Positions 31,454 through 43,555 of a stretch of 64,000 nt of DNA are shown in pieces; within the stretch, counting starts at the first letter, position 1, and each line of letters starts with the position of its first letter. The translations under genes were made by a program, and so were the position numbers. Origin of the DNA: Aphidius gifuensis (Eukaryota > Arthropoda > Insecta > Hymenoptera > Braconidae). The stretch is taken from assembly GCF_014905175.1 (NCBI RefSeq), contig NC_057789.1:12514876-12578875 (forward strand), read 5' to 3'. The notes beneath the pieces are model-generated. The model had not been told where the DNA came from and did no database searches. It saw only the letters and a program-made list of their open reading frames with translations.

Positions 31454-31600
31454 GATATTGATGTAGGTAAAATGCTTATAGATATCTGCTTTATTGACGT
31501 GCTTTATCTCACTCTGACACATTTCAATCGCATTGATTAAAGAGAGATAAAGCACGTCAATAAAGCAGATATCTATAAGCATTTTACCTACATCAATATC
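31454..31600. repeat. perfect 57-bp inverted repeat (hairpin) with 33-bp loop
   Basis: Arms 31454-31510 and 31544-31600 are exact reverse complements over all 57 bases, starting GATATTGATGTAGGTAAAAT. Flanking bases do not pair. It lies about 460 bp beyond the SMARCAL1 stop codon. An exact arm match in such decayed surroundings means recent origin or selection. It could be a small-RNA precursor, a template-switch product or an assembly artefact. Confidence 0.9.
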
Positions 31601-32057
31601 AAAACCAATTAAAGATACTAAATTTACTAAAAGAAAATATGGAAGGAACAAACAAAATGGATGAATAATTTTTAGTTGTAACAATAGAGAATAAAATAAA
31701 TTTGTAATCCCGAATTTCAATAAAGAAATTAAAAATTCCCAAGCAGGGCAGGCACAGTTGCTTCAGCAACTGTTTCGTCATTTTTTTGAAGTCGAAGCGT
31801 GTCCTTTTAGCACAGAAAAGTCATCCGCCGACTATGCGACTTACATTCAACCAGAAGCGTGGATAGCATCATCATTCCTATATTTGGCATCAAAAGTAAT
31901 TTGAGTATTTCGGTATTAAAATATTTTCATTAAGATGCATCAAGAAATAACATTTTTAATAAACAACAGAATATTCTATTTATTTTTAGATATGGTCTTA
32001 CAAATAATGCGCGAAGTTTATAAAAAAATATAAAATCATATTTGGATAGTTTCAAAA

Positions 32058-35000
32058 CTAGGAAATACTCGCAAGATCGAAATCTGCAAAACTACTATCG
32101 TCATCATCAAGTAATTGACCCAAATTTTCCGGTATGCTAGGACGAACTACAGTTAATAATGATGAGTTTTCATCTTTCATAGATTCAGAAGTTAATTCAG
32201 AATTGAACGTAGAAGTTTGAGGTACTTCGTTCATTGGATATGAGAACTTCTTTTCCATATTAATTTGCAACTCCTGCGAAATCACAAAATCATTCAGTGT
32301 TTTTTGTTTATCAATACTTTCTGATAATGCTAAATCTTCCCCAGTTAATTTTTGATGGGTTAATTCTGTTTCACTGAACGAAAAGTTCTGGTTAAGTCCT
32401 GCATCAGCTAGAAACTCTGTTTTCGACTGCAACAAAGGCCAAAGAAAATCATCAACTGTTCCTTTTGCGATTAAATATTGGATAACAACTGAGTTTTTTT
32501 GACCAATTCTGTGAACTCGATCCTCCGCTTGGCAAAGAGTCTAAAGAGAAACAGTAAAAAATATTAAATAAAATCTTTAAATTTATAAGGTAGATAGAAG
32601 AATAAATGTTCTTGTTAAGGGGCTATTAATAAAGAATTTCGTTGACACCATAATTTCATTCCAAATCGATTGCCGATGATTTAAATGTGATTAAAAATAT
32701 AAGTGATGTCAATGATTTTTTCGATTCATTCAATTTTTGTGATGTTGCACACTGAAAAAAAAAAATTCTAAAACCAAGAATAAAACTTCTGTAAAATAGA
32801 AGTTTCCTTCTTGCAAATAATTTTCTTGAATCAAGACGATTATGTCATAATCCATGACTATTTTGTAATGATTTTAGAAGTATCCTTCTTGGATTATGAC
32901 AAAAATTTTCTTGCTTCAAGACAATATTGTCATAATCCAAGAATATTTATGTTATAATTTTAGAAGTATCCTTCTTGAATTATGACAAAAATTTTCTTGC
33001 TTCAAGACACTATTGTTTTTTCATAAGAAAAAAAAAGTATTGAATAACTAAATAAAAAAAAAAAAATTATTTATTGTAATTCATTCCAACTTAGAGTTTT
33101 TTTGGATGTTGCGCTCTATCTCTAGTTTTTTTTTTTTTATTATTTAAAACAACGACTTGGCCTCGAACTCCTGTACCTTAAGTGTACCTATTCTAAAACC
33201 CTGCCTTGAGCAACCTAACCACAAACGCTAGATTTCTCATCGAAGATTTTTTGTTTCTCTTGTGTTACAATCATCATGATGAAAAATTAAGTTATTATTT
33301 TTTTTTTTTTTTAATTCTTATAAATTATAAGTTATATAAATCATGAAAAAGAAAAAGACTGTTAAATAAAGTCTCTGAATTTAAATCAAACTGTTTGTAT
33401 TATTTACGTTATTTGTTTTATATATTATAATATTATTTTCAACATGGTTTAAAACATTATGTTTTATACATGCTCATCCCTGGTTACCGGAATACTGCAG
33501 CGCCGCTCAATGTGCGAAGATCATATAGTGATACGATTTTTATATACAGGCAAGATAGAGAGCTCGTCCTCCTGTATTTCTAGTCCTCTTGGGGTGGTGG
33601 ACAGTTGGCCGAGAGGGTGTGAAATATCTGATCTTGGAAAATTTTTTTCAATACCTGGCAATTCGCCTGAATTCGCTATGGAAATAAAAAAATTTGCCTG
33701 ATAATTGTTTAATTGTTATTAATTATTGAAAGCGAGTGTGGAAGTTATCCGAAAAAAGATTTCTAATTAATTATTGCAAGTTTTTTTATCGTTAATTTGT
33801 AGAGCTCGATTTGCTGGATCCGAATTTTATTGTCTCGTTATTTGCCTGATGATAATTAATTAACTACAATAATAATAAAAAGCTAAAAATTAATAACCAG
33901 GCAGAATGAGTCCACATGCGCATACTTAATCAGCTGCCATGGTTATTGTTATTATGACATATTTTATATATGTACTTGCAATGTGTTTCGTTTTGAATTT
34001 TTTCTTCATTCTCTAGAACGGATTAATAATTTTAATTCGAAAAAAAAATCATCTTGTTTGACTTCAATTGATATGATACATGAATTGAATCTAAACTATT
34101 TATAAAAATATTGTGTTTAAACATTATTGCTAGTTCTGAATATAATTACTCCATTTCTTGAATCATAAATTTTATATATATTTTATGTTGTTTTTATATT
34201 TTTATGTTTTTTATATTTATATATATTTTACATATGTTATATATATTTCTTTGTGTGTATGATTCTATATAAATAACATGTGTATAACTTCAGTTGTTAC
34301 TAAACTACGCTTTTTATCATTGCTTGTCGAGAATTGCATTCTTGCCAATATGATTTCAAATAATTTATCCTACGACAATATGCGATGAAAAGACTCTTGT
34401 GTTGCACGTAATAATTTATAATATTATTAATTTTATTACTAATAAATTATTCAATCTTATCTAGAATAGAAAACTAATCGATTGTTATAAAAATTCAAGT
34501 GACATATGAAATATGTCATGATAGTGATACTAATACTCGTGACAGCTGATAAGGTACGCGCATACACACTCGCTCTTCCATGGTTATTAATTTTCAGCTT
34601 TTTATTATTATTTTAATTAATTAATTATTATCAGACAAATAACGAAGCAATAAAATTTGGATCCAGCAAATCAAACTCTACAAATTAACGATAAAAAACT
34701 TGTGATAATTAATTAGAATTTATGTTTCGGCTAACTTCCATACTCATTTTTAATAATTAATAACAATTGAACTATTATCAGGCAAATTTTTTTATTTCCA
34801 TAGCAAATTCAGGCAAATTGTCAGATATTGAAAAAAATTTTCCGAGGTCAGGTATTCCACACCCTTTCGGCTAAGTGTCTACCACTTCTTGGTATAAGAA
34901 ATTCTGTTTGTTGAACGTACATCCGAAGAAAAAAAAAAACTTTTAACATTAATACTCAAAAAGCATTACAAGGACACAATCCGATTTTAGAAAAATGTAT

Positions 35001-38000
35001 TATTATTTCAAAAACTGTTTTATAAGTTCATAAGATTTTCATTAGTACCTTTGATTGTAGGTTGTTTGTAATTGAATCTCAACAAAAAAATCATATATAA
35101 CGAAAATTAGTTAGTGTAATTTTTTTTTTTTTTTTTCAAATAAAATGTCATATTGTTTAGTCACAACACTACGAAATTTCATCATAAACATATGATCATC
35201 TGTGTGAGTGAGCAGGGCTGCCAACACTGCGCGTCGAATCTCCACAAAACATGATTTTGTTAGGTTCCAATGTAAATCGGGAAAAAAAAAGCCACATCAA
35301 ATTTTTCTATTAAAATTCTAATAACTCCGTGAGTTTTAAAGATATCGTTTTCAAAATAGCGGCAATTTAAAGATCAAAATAAAAAGAAACTTTTAATTAG
35401 TCAGTGCAAATCGATCACGCTTACAGATAAAAAGTTATTTAATATTTAAAAGAAAAAAGAAAAAAAGGTTTTTAACATTTTTGGCTCTGGCAACTTTAAT
35501 AATTATTTGAGAAAAAATCGAAAATATATAAATTAAAGAGATTGAAAATACACTTTTTTTGGTTCTAACCTTTATTGACTTTATAGTGTCATATCTGAAT
35601 GAATATACTTACAATTATAGTGACAATTTCGAATACTTGACACTTTTTTTTGTACAAGAAAACTTTGTTTTTTTACGTAGGCGAAGCCTATAGTATTGAA
35701 TTCATACACGTTTTTTCTTAAATGATATCTTGTAAAGTAATAAAGTTAGAAGGATCGTATTAGGACCAAATTATTCGTCTATGAAAATACTAAAACCGGG
35801 AACTTACTAAAAGTAATTTCAATTGTTAGTTAATTTATTAATAACAAATAACGATCACCGTATAATTTTCAAAGTCAAATAATAAGAAAACTAAAAACAA
35901 ATCATGGATGCGATTTTTCGCCAGGATATTAGGAATGACTGAATTTATAATAATCGAGTTAAAAATTGTTTTTAATGTCGTTAGAAGATTGTTAATAAAC
36001 AAAAAAACAAAATTGCTGTTTTTTTATATTTTGCATCTTTAAAATTTTAACTTACAAGCTGTATTTATGGCTCAAAATAATTGTCTTTTCGATACCGAGA
36101 GCCACCCTCTCTTGATAAAATTTGCTCTGATCATTTGTTAATTAGATATCAGCAATTGTTTATAACAATCACTATCATCCTTTATGTTACAGTTGAAAAA
36201 TAGTAACGAAGGAGTGATTTTAGCGATTTTTATCAAGACAGGGTCGCTCTCAGGAATTTAATATCAAATTTTTTGAGATCAATAAAACTTTTTTATGTTA
36301 ATTTGTTCAAAAGTTATCCAAAATATAAACAATTACCGATTTTTAAAACATTTTTCTTCAAAAGAGTTTAAAGCGCATGCGTAAAACTTTCTTTGCTGTG
36401 GTTATAATTTGCTTGATCGATAAAATAGTTATTTAAATTATCATGTTATTGAAAATAAAAAAAAAAACTACCATGGACAAATTTTTATAAATAAAAGTAA
36501 TAAACAAAATGGTTCTAAAAATCATTTGTTTAGTTAAAAAAAAAGTAAATTGAACGATTTATTTTTTTTATATTTGTATTGATTTTTTTTTTGAACGAAT
36601 CTAATAAAATCATTAATTACAAGTTGTATAACCTCAAATTTTTTTCATCTGTATTTTGATTTATGTACATAATTTGACAGGTGAAAAACAGCGCGAAAAA
36701 AACAAAAAATATTTAATCATATAATTTAAAATTATTAATAAAAAAAAAACTAAAATGAATTTGGAATAATCAAGAGGAACCACACGGGCTTTCGCCGGAG
36801 TTTTGAAAATTTTCAATTTTCAATAGAACAAGTCCGTTACTAAAAATTTTTTTTTTTTTGTTGAGATATCACATCTTTTTGTAAAGTTTTTTGATCATAT
36901 CGAATTTAAAAAATCCAGCCTCAAAATAATCGTTTTGTAACTTTGACACTTTTACTAATTTGTTTTGAGTTTTGACACATACTTCACAAAAAGTTGTTAC
37001 CAACGTAACAAAAGAAATCTGAATTTTATAAATTTGAAAATAAAAAAAAAAAGAGAAATTATAGGGTTCTGACCGTGGAGGTGTATAACTCGTTAAACTC
37101 CATGGCGTTAAACTCCATGGATTAAATAAACAAATTTTAATATCATAAGTGTAGATACACAATATATTTTTTTTATTTTTCAGTCAATGTTGGTTGATGC
37201 AAATTTATAAAAATTTTATTTTAATTAATAATATTAAATTAATAGCAAAGTGAGCTTTAATTATTTACTACTTTTTTACTGTTTTTTTTTTATGATATTT
37301 GGAACTTTACATACATTACTTTAAAATGTAAACACACATATTATTCATATTATTATTTCAAGTTCGGAAAGCCCGGAAAAGACCGATAAATTAGACGAAT
37401 TTCTGTCTGGTAAGGTAAAGTGGCTCCAGCTGGATCCCGACGTATATGGTCCCACCCCCACCACCGAAGTTTAGTCTCCTGGTCTTCTTGAAAGGGATAA
37501 ATGTCAAAGGTGAAAACTTTTATACACGAGAATAGGACGAAATAATTTTTTTTTTCTTAAACGGCATATATTCGATTTCTACTCGAAAACGTATTTTTTT
37601 CTATCAAATTGTAGCTAAGAAAAAAACGAAAAAATGAGTTATGCTTGTCACGAATTTTGAAGGTTATTCAAGTTTAAAAAAAAAAATTGCTAGCACAGTG
37701 TTAGTGTCTGTCTGTATATGCACAGACACACTTAAAACAGTCAAAAGCCAATTTTCGAGGCAGAATCGCAACAAAATTTCGGGTGCCCAGGCATAAAATT
37801 TAGCGTTACGATACACGGGCCCCTCAAGCTTTAAATATAAGTCCGAATATGCCACCGGCAAACAGCCTTAAGGAACAGTTTCGTACTCATCTCTAAGAAA
37901 GTTATTCAAAAATTCCAGAAATCACTATTAATAATGGAACAAAAAAACACGATTGCATGAAAATATTAAAAGATGGAAAGCAATATATGAAATTTTACAC

Positions 38001-39690
38001 GAAAATTCAAATCAGAGAAATAAGTTATTAATCACATTAATTAATTATGAAAAAAATTATGAAGCCATTGAGCTTACCCCAGGATTCCAATACAGCTCAG
38101 CAAAAACAACTAAACTTGCTGCAGTCAAAGTAATTCCAGCATTAGCTGCTGTAATCGATAGAACAGCAACCAAACAAGAATCACACTCTTGAAATTTATC
38201 CACAAATACTTTTCTATCTTCTGCTTTTGTTTTACCATCAATTTTAACGTAGATAATCTTACTTTTGTTGAGAATATTACAAATTTTAGTAAGCATGTAT
38301 TCATGATGAGCAAAAACAAGAAATTTGTTTTGTTTTTCAACAAGATTTTTGATATAATTTCCTACTGCAAGAACTTTTTGCTGACAGCTCTCATAATATT
38401 TTAATAAAAGACCATGTCTTTCAATACCATTAGTTTTTGAAGATGGGCTGCCATTGCTACCATCTCTTTTGTAGCAACTTTAATCAACCCAGGATCAAGA
38501 ATTACGACTTCTCTTATTTTGTCAGGCAATTGCTTTAAAACATCACCTTTCATTCGTCTAATAAGACAAGTAGATTTCAAAAGTAGCTGAAGTTCTCTAA
38601 TATTTGAAGCTCCTTTAAAATCCCAACCAAATGCATTTTGCTGTCCTTCACAATAACGAACTCCATAATCATGCACTTTCATGAAATTCCGACAAACGAA
38701 AGATAGCTGTGAATAAAGTTCAATTGGTCGTGATAAGGCTGGAGTTCCACTGAGTAACAAAACGTGTCTTGCTTGTGTAGCAATTTTTTTAACAGATTTG
38801 GTCCTTTCTGTTTTGAAACTTTTTAGAGAGTGTGATTCATCTATAATTAAAAATCCAAATACTTTGTTTTCAAATGTTTGTATATGTCTAGCTAGTAAAT
38901 CATACGAGACAATTGTAACACGTTCACTGCCAAGACAATCTTTTCCATTAGTGAATTGAAAAACATGCTGAGCTGGAATTGACGGTAAAAATCGAAAAAT
39001 TGCTTCAGACCATTGATATCTCACTACAGAAGGTGTCACAATTAATAACGGCCAGTCATCTTGAAAGTAGTGAGCAATACCAAGAGCTTGGATGGTTTTT
39101 CCAAGTCCCATATCATCAGCAATAATACAGTTACCATTATTTTTTATTCCATACATAACTCCTTCTTTTTGAAAAGGCATTAATTGGGATAATAATGTCT
39201 TATCGATTTTATCTTCAATACTGATATGCAGCTTTTCGTCAGATTTTTGTCGTAGATTTACGCGAAAAGTTTGTAAAACGAATGGAGGAATAGATGATAT
39301 AATAATTTTTGTTCCAAATACCATTTTAATATCCTGTAATAAATTATTATAGTCATCGATATGGAAATTCCACCACTTGGTTTTGGGATCATATTTTTTT
39401 GATGAAATTTTGTAAAACAATTTAATAAGTTCTTGGTTATATGATGCCTCTATTTGAAATCGATCCTCAGTTATCATAACACAATTGATTTTAAAAGATT
39501 CAGATTTTCCAAAAAAGTTATCTGGATTTATTGTATTAAAAATACGGGGTTGTTTAGGTTTATGTGTAGTAATAGGACTTGACGATAGTTTCCTTTTTTC
39601 AGGCACTTTATTTTCCAACTGTTGTAACTTTTGGGCTTTTTTTTGAAGAGCTAAAAGTCTCTTTTTTTCAATTTCCTCTGATGAATACAT
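32058..39690 (-). CDS. SMARCAL1: SMARCAL1 annealing helicase (one apparent frameshift)
   Basis: SMARCAL1 is an SNF2-family enzyme that rewinds RPA-coated DNA at stalled replication forks. Exons are 39690-38078 and 32540-32058, spliced WNPG|TLCQAEDRVHRIGQ (donor GTAAGC, acceptor TCTTTAG), giving about 698 residues. The start MYSSEEIEKKRLLALQKK fits the RPA-binding N-terminus. A HARP domain follows (about 60-125, with KTKWWNFHIDDY), then SNF2 motifs ADDMGLGKT (191-199), DESH (284-287) and LLLSGTPA (311-318), and after the break VLSITAANAG and QAEDRVHRIGQ. At 38436-38440 a run of five T (A on the coding strand) is one base short: upstream reads AAHLQK, downstream TNGIERHGLLLKYYE in the next frame. 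This could be a real mutation or a homopolymer assembly error. The HARP domain and absence of zinc fingers separate it from ZRANB3. A 5' UTR exon may end near 39781. Confidence 0.93.
32780..33020. repeat. ~100-bp tandem repeat in SMARCAL1 intron
   Basis: About two and a half copies of a unit carrying TTTAGAAGTATCCTTCTTG, GACAAAAATTTTCTTGCTTC and AAGACAATATTGTCATAAT. AAGAA and TTCTT stretches make each unit partly self-complementary. Confidence 0.75.
33587..34893. mobile_element. 1.3-kb element with ~350-bp inverted repeats
   Basis: The left arm from TCTTGGGGTGGTGGACAG (33587) to about 33950 is complementary to about 34540-34893, which ends CTACCACTTCTTGG. Shared blocks include 'AGGCAAATTTTTTTATTTCC', 'GCAAATCAAACTCTACAAAT' and 'TAATAACCATGG'-like text. 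The centre (33950-34540) is unique AT-rich DNA. There is no transposase and no clear target duplication. It sits in the SMARCAL1 intron. Confidence 0.72.
36097..36251. mobile_element. 155-bp MITE with ~25-bp TIRs
   Basis: GAGAGCCACCCTCTCTTGAT at the left pairs with ATCAAGACAGGGTCGCTCTC at the right, with a few mismatches. No coding capacity. Family unknown. Confidence 0.6.
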
Positions 39691-40140
39691 TGTACCTATT
39701 AGATAAAATGGTTGTAAAAAATACATCGAATTGCATTAGACTTAGTTATGTTTGTGTTACAATAAAAAACTAAAAATTACCTGAGGTTCTTTTTTGACAT
39801 CAGAATTAGAATTGAATATTAACATTATATTTTTTCACCAACACGTATGTCGTAAGTTTAAGTAGTTTTGTTTTCTCACAAGGAGTGAGAACTTGTGAGT
39901 AACTTGTATTAACAAACGGAAAAAACAATGGTCTGTAAGGATTGCAGTGTTGGGTAAATGAGCGATTTTTCGAGTTATTTACATTACATGTAATTTACGT
40001 AAAAAACGTAAATAATGTAAATAACCCATACCTAGCCCTACCTGACGCCAAATAACCTGTTGTTGTAAACAAAAAAAAATATGTCAATGGGTGCATTCCT
40101 TTAATAAAAAATTTTTTAAAAAACGGGTACGTTCCAAAAC
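39691..40140. other. upstream region of SMARCAL1 with TE fragments
   Basis: Contains a possible 5' UTR splice donor (CTCAG|GTAATT on the minus strand, near 39780). A hAT-type end CAGTGTTGGGTAAATGAGCG at 39945 is followed by a hairpin built from 'GTTATTTACATTACATGTAA'. At 40089-40120 there is a broken GGGTGCATTCC end of the MITE family seen at 18.9 kb. Confidence 0.5.
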
Positions 40141-40442
40141 CACTGAAATATAATAAAACTGGAAGCCGAACTTCGTGTCGCCGAGAGAGAAACTCAATGG
40201 TTGGGATGTTGTCCTTGTCGGTACAGTCACATCAACTATAATTGGTTGAGACTACTGAAATATAATGTAACTTTTATACCGTTTAGTACTAGTTTGTTTT
40301 GACGTTGACTGTACAGTATGTGCGCATGCGTGGGTGAAGGAATGCCAACAATGTATTGCTCTCTATGACACCCGTATTGCAGTGCATTGGCTAAGCATAG
40401 GAGTTCACCTTCCAGTTTTTATTATATTTTAGTGTCCAAAAC
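40133..40442. mobile_element. hAT MITE (CACTGAAATATAATAAAACT ends), copy 1, 8-bp TSD
   Basis: The element spans 40141-40434. The left end is CACTGAAATATAATAAAACT and the right end its complement with one or two changes. It is flanked by a perfect 8-bp duplication TCCAAAAC at 40133-40140 and 40435-40442. The interior includes 'GACGTTGACTGTACAG' and 'TATGTGCGCATGCGTG'. A second copy in the opposite orientation is at 45016-45312. Confidence 0.9.
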
Positions 40443-40513
40443 CTTCCTTCTGTTCGGTATATCAAGATGGCGGCGATTTAAATGAAATATACGAAAAGTT
40501 TAGACAACTCTAT

Positions 40514-41089
40514 AGGGATCTGACCTATGGGCGGGGTTTAGTAGCACGCACACACACTAACCGTGTCCGTGAGCCAATATGGCGCATTCCGGATCCTTTT
40601 TGGCGCGTCATTTGAATAACAAATACAGTATTATTTAAGTGTTATATTTTTATCATGTTATTATTGATCATTCTTGATAAATTTTTCCACACTAAAAGAC
40701 GATCTACTGTTTTCAAGTTTTTGTTTTTGATTAGGCACTTATTGAGCTCTCAAAAAATATGAAATTCTAAATTAAAATTATTTTTAGCGCGACTGATGAA
40801 ATTCTCTCCTGAACATATATATACCTATGTATTTATTTTTTTTTTATACGCTCTAAAAATATACTAGCCTCGACAATCATTTTTTAATAATCAATTTATT
40901 TATTAATATTTATAATATTAAATCTGTATACACGTATTTTGACACTTGGCTACGACTCACTACCACCTCACTATACTATTTGTGTGTGTTGGTATGTCCT
41001 GTACGTATTATATTATTATCATGATTCCCAGATCCAGAAATAGTTGACTAATCGGCCACCAGATGCCATGGTGAATAGGTCAGAACCCT
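40514..41089. mobile_element. inverted-repeat element, AGGGWTCTGACCTAT ends
   Basis: The left end AGGGATCTGACCTAT is matched by ATAGGTCAGAACCCT at the right. Its right 300 bp is complementary to 42026-42330 (blocks 'GGCCACCAGATGCCATGG', 'GACACTTGGCTACGACTCAC' and 'AATCTGTATACACGTATTTT'). The same end is also seen near 37064. No open frame. Copies facing each other make a long potential hairpin. Confidence 0.65.
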
Positions 41090-41125
41090 GTATACACTAG
41101 CATAGTTTTTTGATCAAGTTCTATA

Positions 41126-41582
41126 AAGGCATGTGGCCACTAGCATAGTTTTTCGATCAAGTTCTATGCCATAGCACTTGTGTCACTATATCTCACTAGA
41201 AATTTACTAGAAAATGGCCGCCGAGGACTATGTTGAAAAAATGCTGCGTGCAGCATTTTCAGCATAGAACCGCTAACTTCACACTAGTATTTTTTGATAC
41301 AGCCAACATTAAGAAAATACAACAACAATGGTTAGCGTTATTAATAAATTTGTTTGTTTATATTTACGTAACTATAGTAAATATGTATAATGATTGACTG
41401 TCAAAATATCAAATTGTCAACAAATAAGAAAGGTTATATTTTTTTTTATGTCCTTCTAAGCTGTGTTTTAGCTGAAACATTTCAAAAACATTAAAACGCC
41501 GCCCTATAGCCGTCATGTGAACTATCTGCCATAGTGCTATGGCATAGAACTGGTAAAAAAACATGGTAGTGGCCTGAAGCCT
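41126..41582. mobile_element. ~457-bp MITE nested between the two arms
   Basis: Inverted ends of about 50 bp (AGGCATGTGGCCACTAGCAT against its complement in 'CATGGTAGTGGCCTGAAGCCT'), with 'CTATGCCATAGCAC' and 'GTGCTATGGCATAG' inside them. A duplicated 43-bp piece ('ACTAGCATAGTTTTT' and onward) precedes it at 41098. Confidence 0.65.
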
Positions 41583-42025
41583 TAACATAAGCACTATGGA
41601 AGAAAAAGTTCATATATATAACATTATAGGGCCGTTTTATCGTTGCATGATGTAGCTAACTGCTTAAAACACAAAAAATAAATATAACATTGATGACAAT
41701 GATATGTATTTGATCAATCATTATACGCGCAACAACCAGCAGGCACAAACCATTGTTGTTATAATTGGCCGCTCAAAAACTAGTGAAATTACTTATTCTA
41801 TGCTGAAATATTTTTCTATAGAATTTCGAATGATTTTTATAAAATATCCGAAACGGAATGTTTTATAAAATTTTTCCTATAGAATAGTTTTTATAAAAAT
41901 ATTATATGAACTCTATAGAATAGTCCTGTATAGATTATATTATAGGTATATGTATAACATTGTACATAATTGATTTAATTCATTTATTTATTGCTGTAAC
42001 GAGTCTTTTCATTTATTGTACAATA

Positions 42026-42330
42026 GGGTTCTGACCTATTCACCATGGCATCTGGTGGCCGAATAGTAAACTATTTCCAAATGGTCGGAATCATAATAAT
42101 AATATAATACATACAGGGCATACCAACACATACAAATAGTGGAGTGGCGTGAGTCGTAGCCAAGTGTCAAAATACGTATACAGATTTAATATTATAATAA
42201 TGATTATAGATAACAATAAATAAATTGATAATTAAAAAATGAATGTCGAGGCTGGTATTTGTTCAGAGCGTATAAAAAGAACTAAATATATATATTCAGT
42301 AGAGAATCCTCTATCTATACTTAGTTTTTG
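42026..42330. mobile_element. inverted partial copy of the 40.5-kb element
   Basis: It starts AGGGTTCTGACCTATTCACC and is the reverse complement of about 40795-41089 with roughly one change in ten. Its outer end was not found, so it is a fragment. Confidence 0.65.
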
Positions 42331-43267
42331 ATATAGCTAGCCGTATTTTTCGTGAAATGGCTAACCAGGTTTCTAAAAACTCAACCGGACTCTCCATTAG
42401 AACCTATGTATAACCTCCAAAAAAGTAGCCTACTTTATTAATTAATTACTAAGTAATTAGCTACAAAAAAATTATCATAAAATTTGAGCGTGTGTATTAC
42501 TATTTCATTAAGCTACTTAAAAAATTTTAAGACTCTATCCGTATTTTTGATTTGTGCTGGATATCCCTTAAAAGAATGCACCCAAACTCTCACTCACACC
42601 GCTGTACGCAGCTGTCAAACTGTTTTTTTTTTTATCACACGATAAATAATAAATAAATTCATCAACGTGTATAAAAATTTTATTAGAATTAAAACATTAT
42701 ACGAGAAAATAATTTAACAGTTAATATTATGACTTCTTTAAAAAATTGGCTCATGAGTTCGCCTGGATAGCTATTCTCGACATAATTATCCCCTCAGTTA
42801 TCCCCGGCGACAGGGATAACTATTTTGTGGAAATTCACCTTAATTTATGGCTTTTTTTGTATCTTTTTCAATGGTTTCCATCAAAGGACTATATCGCTTT
42901 TGAGCGTTTTCATGTTATCCCCGGTAGAGTGGGTATAAGGTATTAATGCCCCAATAAATATTGTTTATTTACAGTGATGATATAGATAGGCACCTGTATT
43001 AAGATTTTGTGCCTTTGTAGTTCTTCAAACAACCGTACGTCGCTAGCGCCATAAGTGAGCCGTAAGTGAGACGGAACTGAGCCGAGACGACCATCGAACA
43101 CAGCTAATATAGATAATTATTTCATTTAGAAAATAAGCCGAAAAAATCGAAAGTCTATCAGAAATTCAGATATTCGGAATCAACCTTAATAAATTCTTGA
43201 GATTACATATTATGTTGGATGTTGACATATTTTTTTTGGGCGCCAAATATGTGTACAATGGCGGATA
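42331..43267. other. intergenic, no gene seen
   Basis: AT-rich DNA with a broken MITE end AAAAGAATGCACCC near 42571 (GGGTGCAT family, complement). A GC-richer patch is at 42770-43080. No protein similarity was recognised. Confidence 0.35.
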
Positions 43268-43397
43268 GGCAAAATGGCATCAGTAAAATAGTTTAAAAAG
43301 TTAAATGTAGAGGCGCTCTTAATGTATGATGCATGGCGTATGATAATGGAGATGTATCATACTGTATGATACACCGGTATCATACCTACCCAACACT
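43268..43397. repeat. dispersed repeat, second copy of 30288-30398
   Basis: Ends GTATCATACCTACCCAACACTG and shares the ordered blocks listed for the first copy. The CAGTGTTGGGTAGG terminus is of hAT type. Confidence 0.6.
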
Positions 43398-43425
43398 GCC
43401 CCGTGAATACGGATTCAGAGGATGT

Positions 43426-43540
43426 CCTCATTAGGGCGTTTTTTTTCCGATGGTGGCGTTTGTGAAGTTTTTCTATGTGAAATCTATATAAAAAAAATTT
43501 TGTCAAGCGCCATCAGCGGACAAAAAAAGCCCTAATGAGA
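43426..43540. mobile_element. GCCCTAA fold-back MITE, copy 1
   Basis: CTCATTAGGGCGTTTTTTTTCC on the left pairs with AAAAAAAGCCCTAATGAG on the right. The centre is a T-rich loop with 'GAAATCTATATAAAAAAAAT'. Related copies lie at 45613-45722 and 48958-49105. Confidence 0.65.
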
Positions 43541-43555
43541 ACAATTTTGCCCCGT

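Larger units (their letters stand above)
32541..38077 (-). other. 5.5-kb SMARCAL1 intron filled with repeats
   Basis: The intron is set by the donor at 38077 and acceptor at 32541. It contains the tandem repeat at 32780-33020, the large inverted-repeat element at 33587-34893, a small MITE at 36097-36251 and otherwise AT-rich text (33021-33586, 34894-36096, 36252-38077) without supported genes. A GC-richer patch at 37380-37520 was not identified. Confidence 0.8.

Noticed and set aside
31346..31720. 124-codon ORF downstream of SMARCAL1
   Set aside because: It is produced by reading through the perfect 57-bp hairpin; the two arms encode unrelated peptides and no homology is visible.
29691..37000. 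Possible integrated virus or polydnavirus segment in the repeat-rich region
   Set aside because: No viral coding motif was seen; the stretch is explained by a SMARCAL1 intron and inverted-repeat elements.
38401..39726. ZRANB3 instead of SMARCAL1
   Set aside because: A HARP domain and RPA-binding-like N-terminus precede the SNF2 core and no NZF or HNH domain follows.
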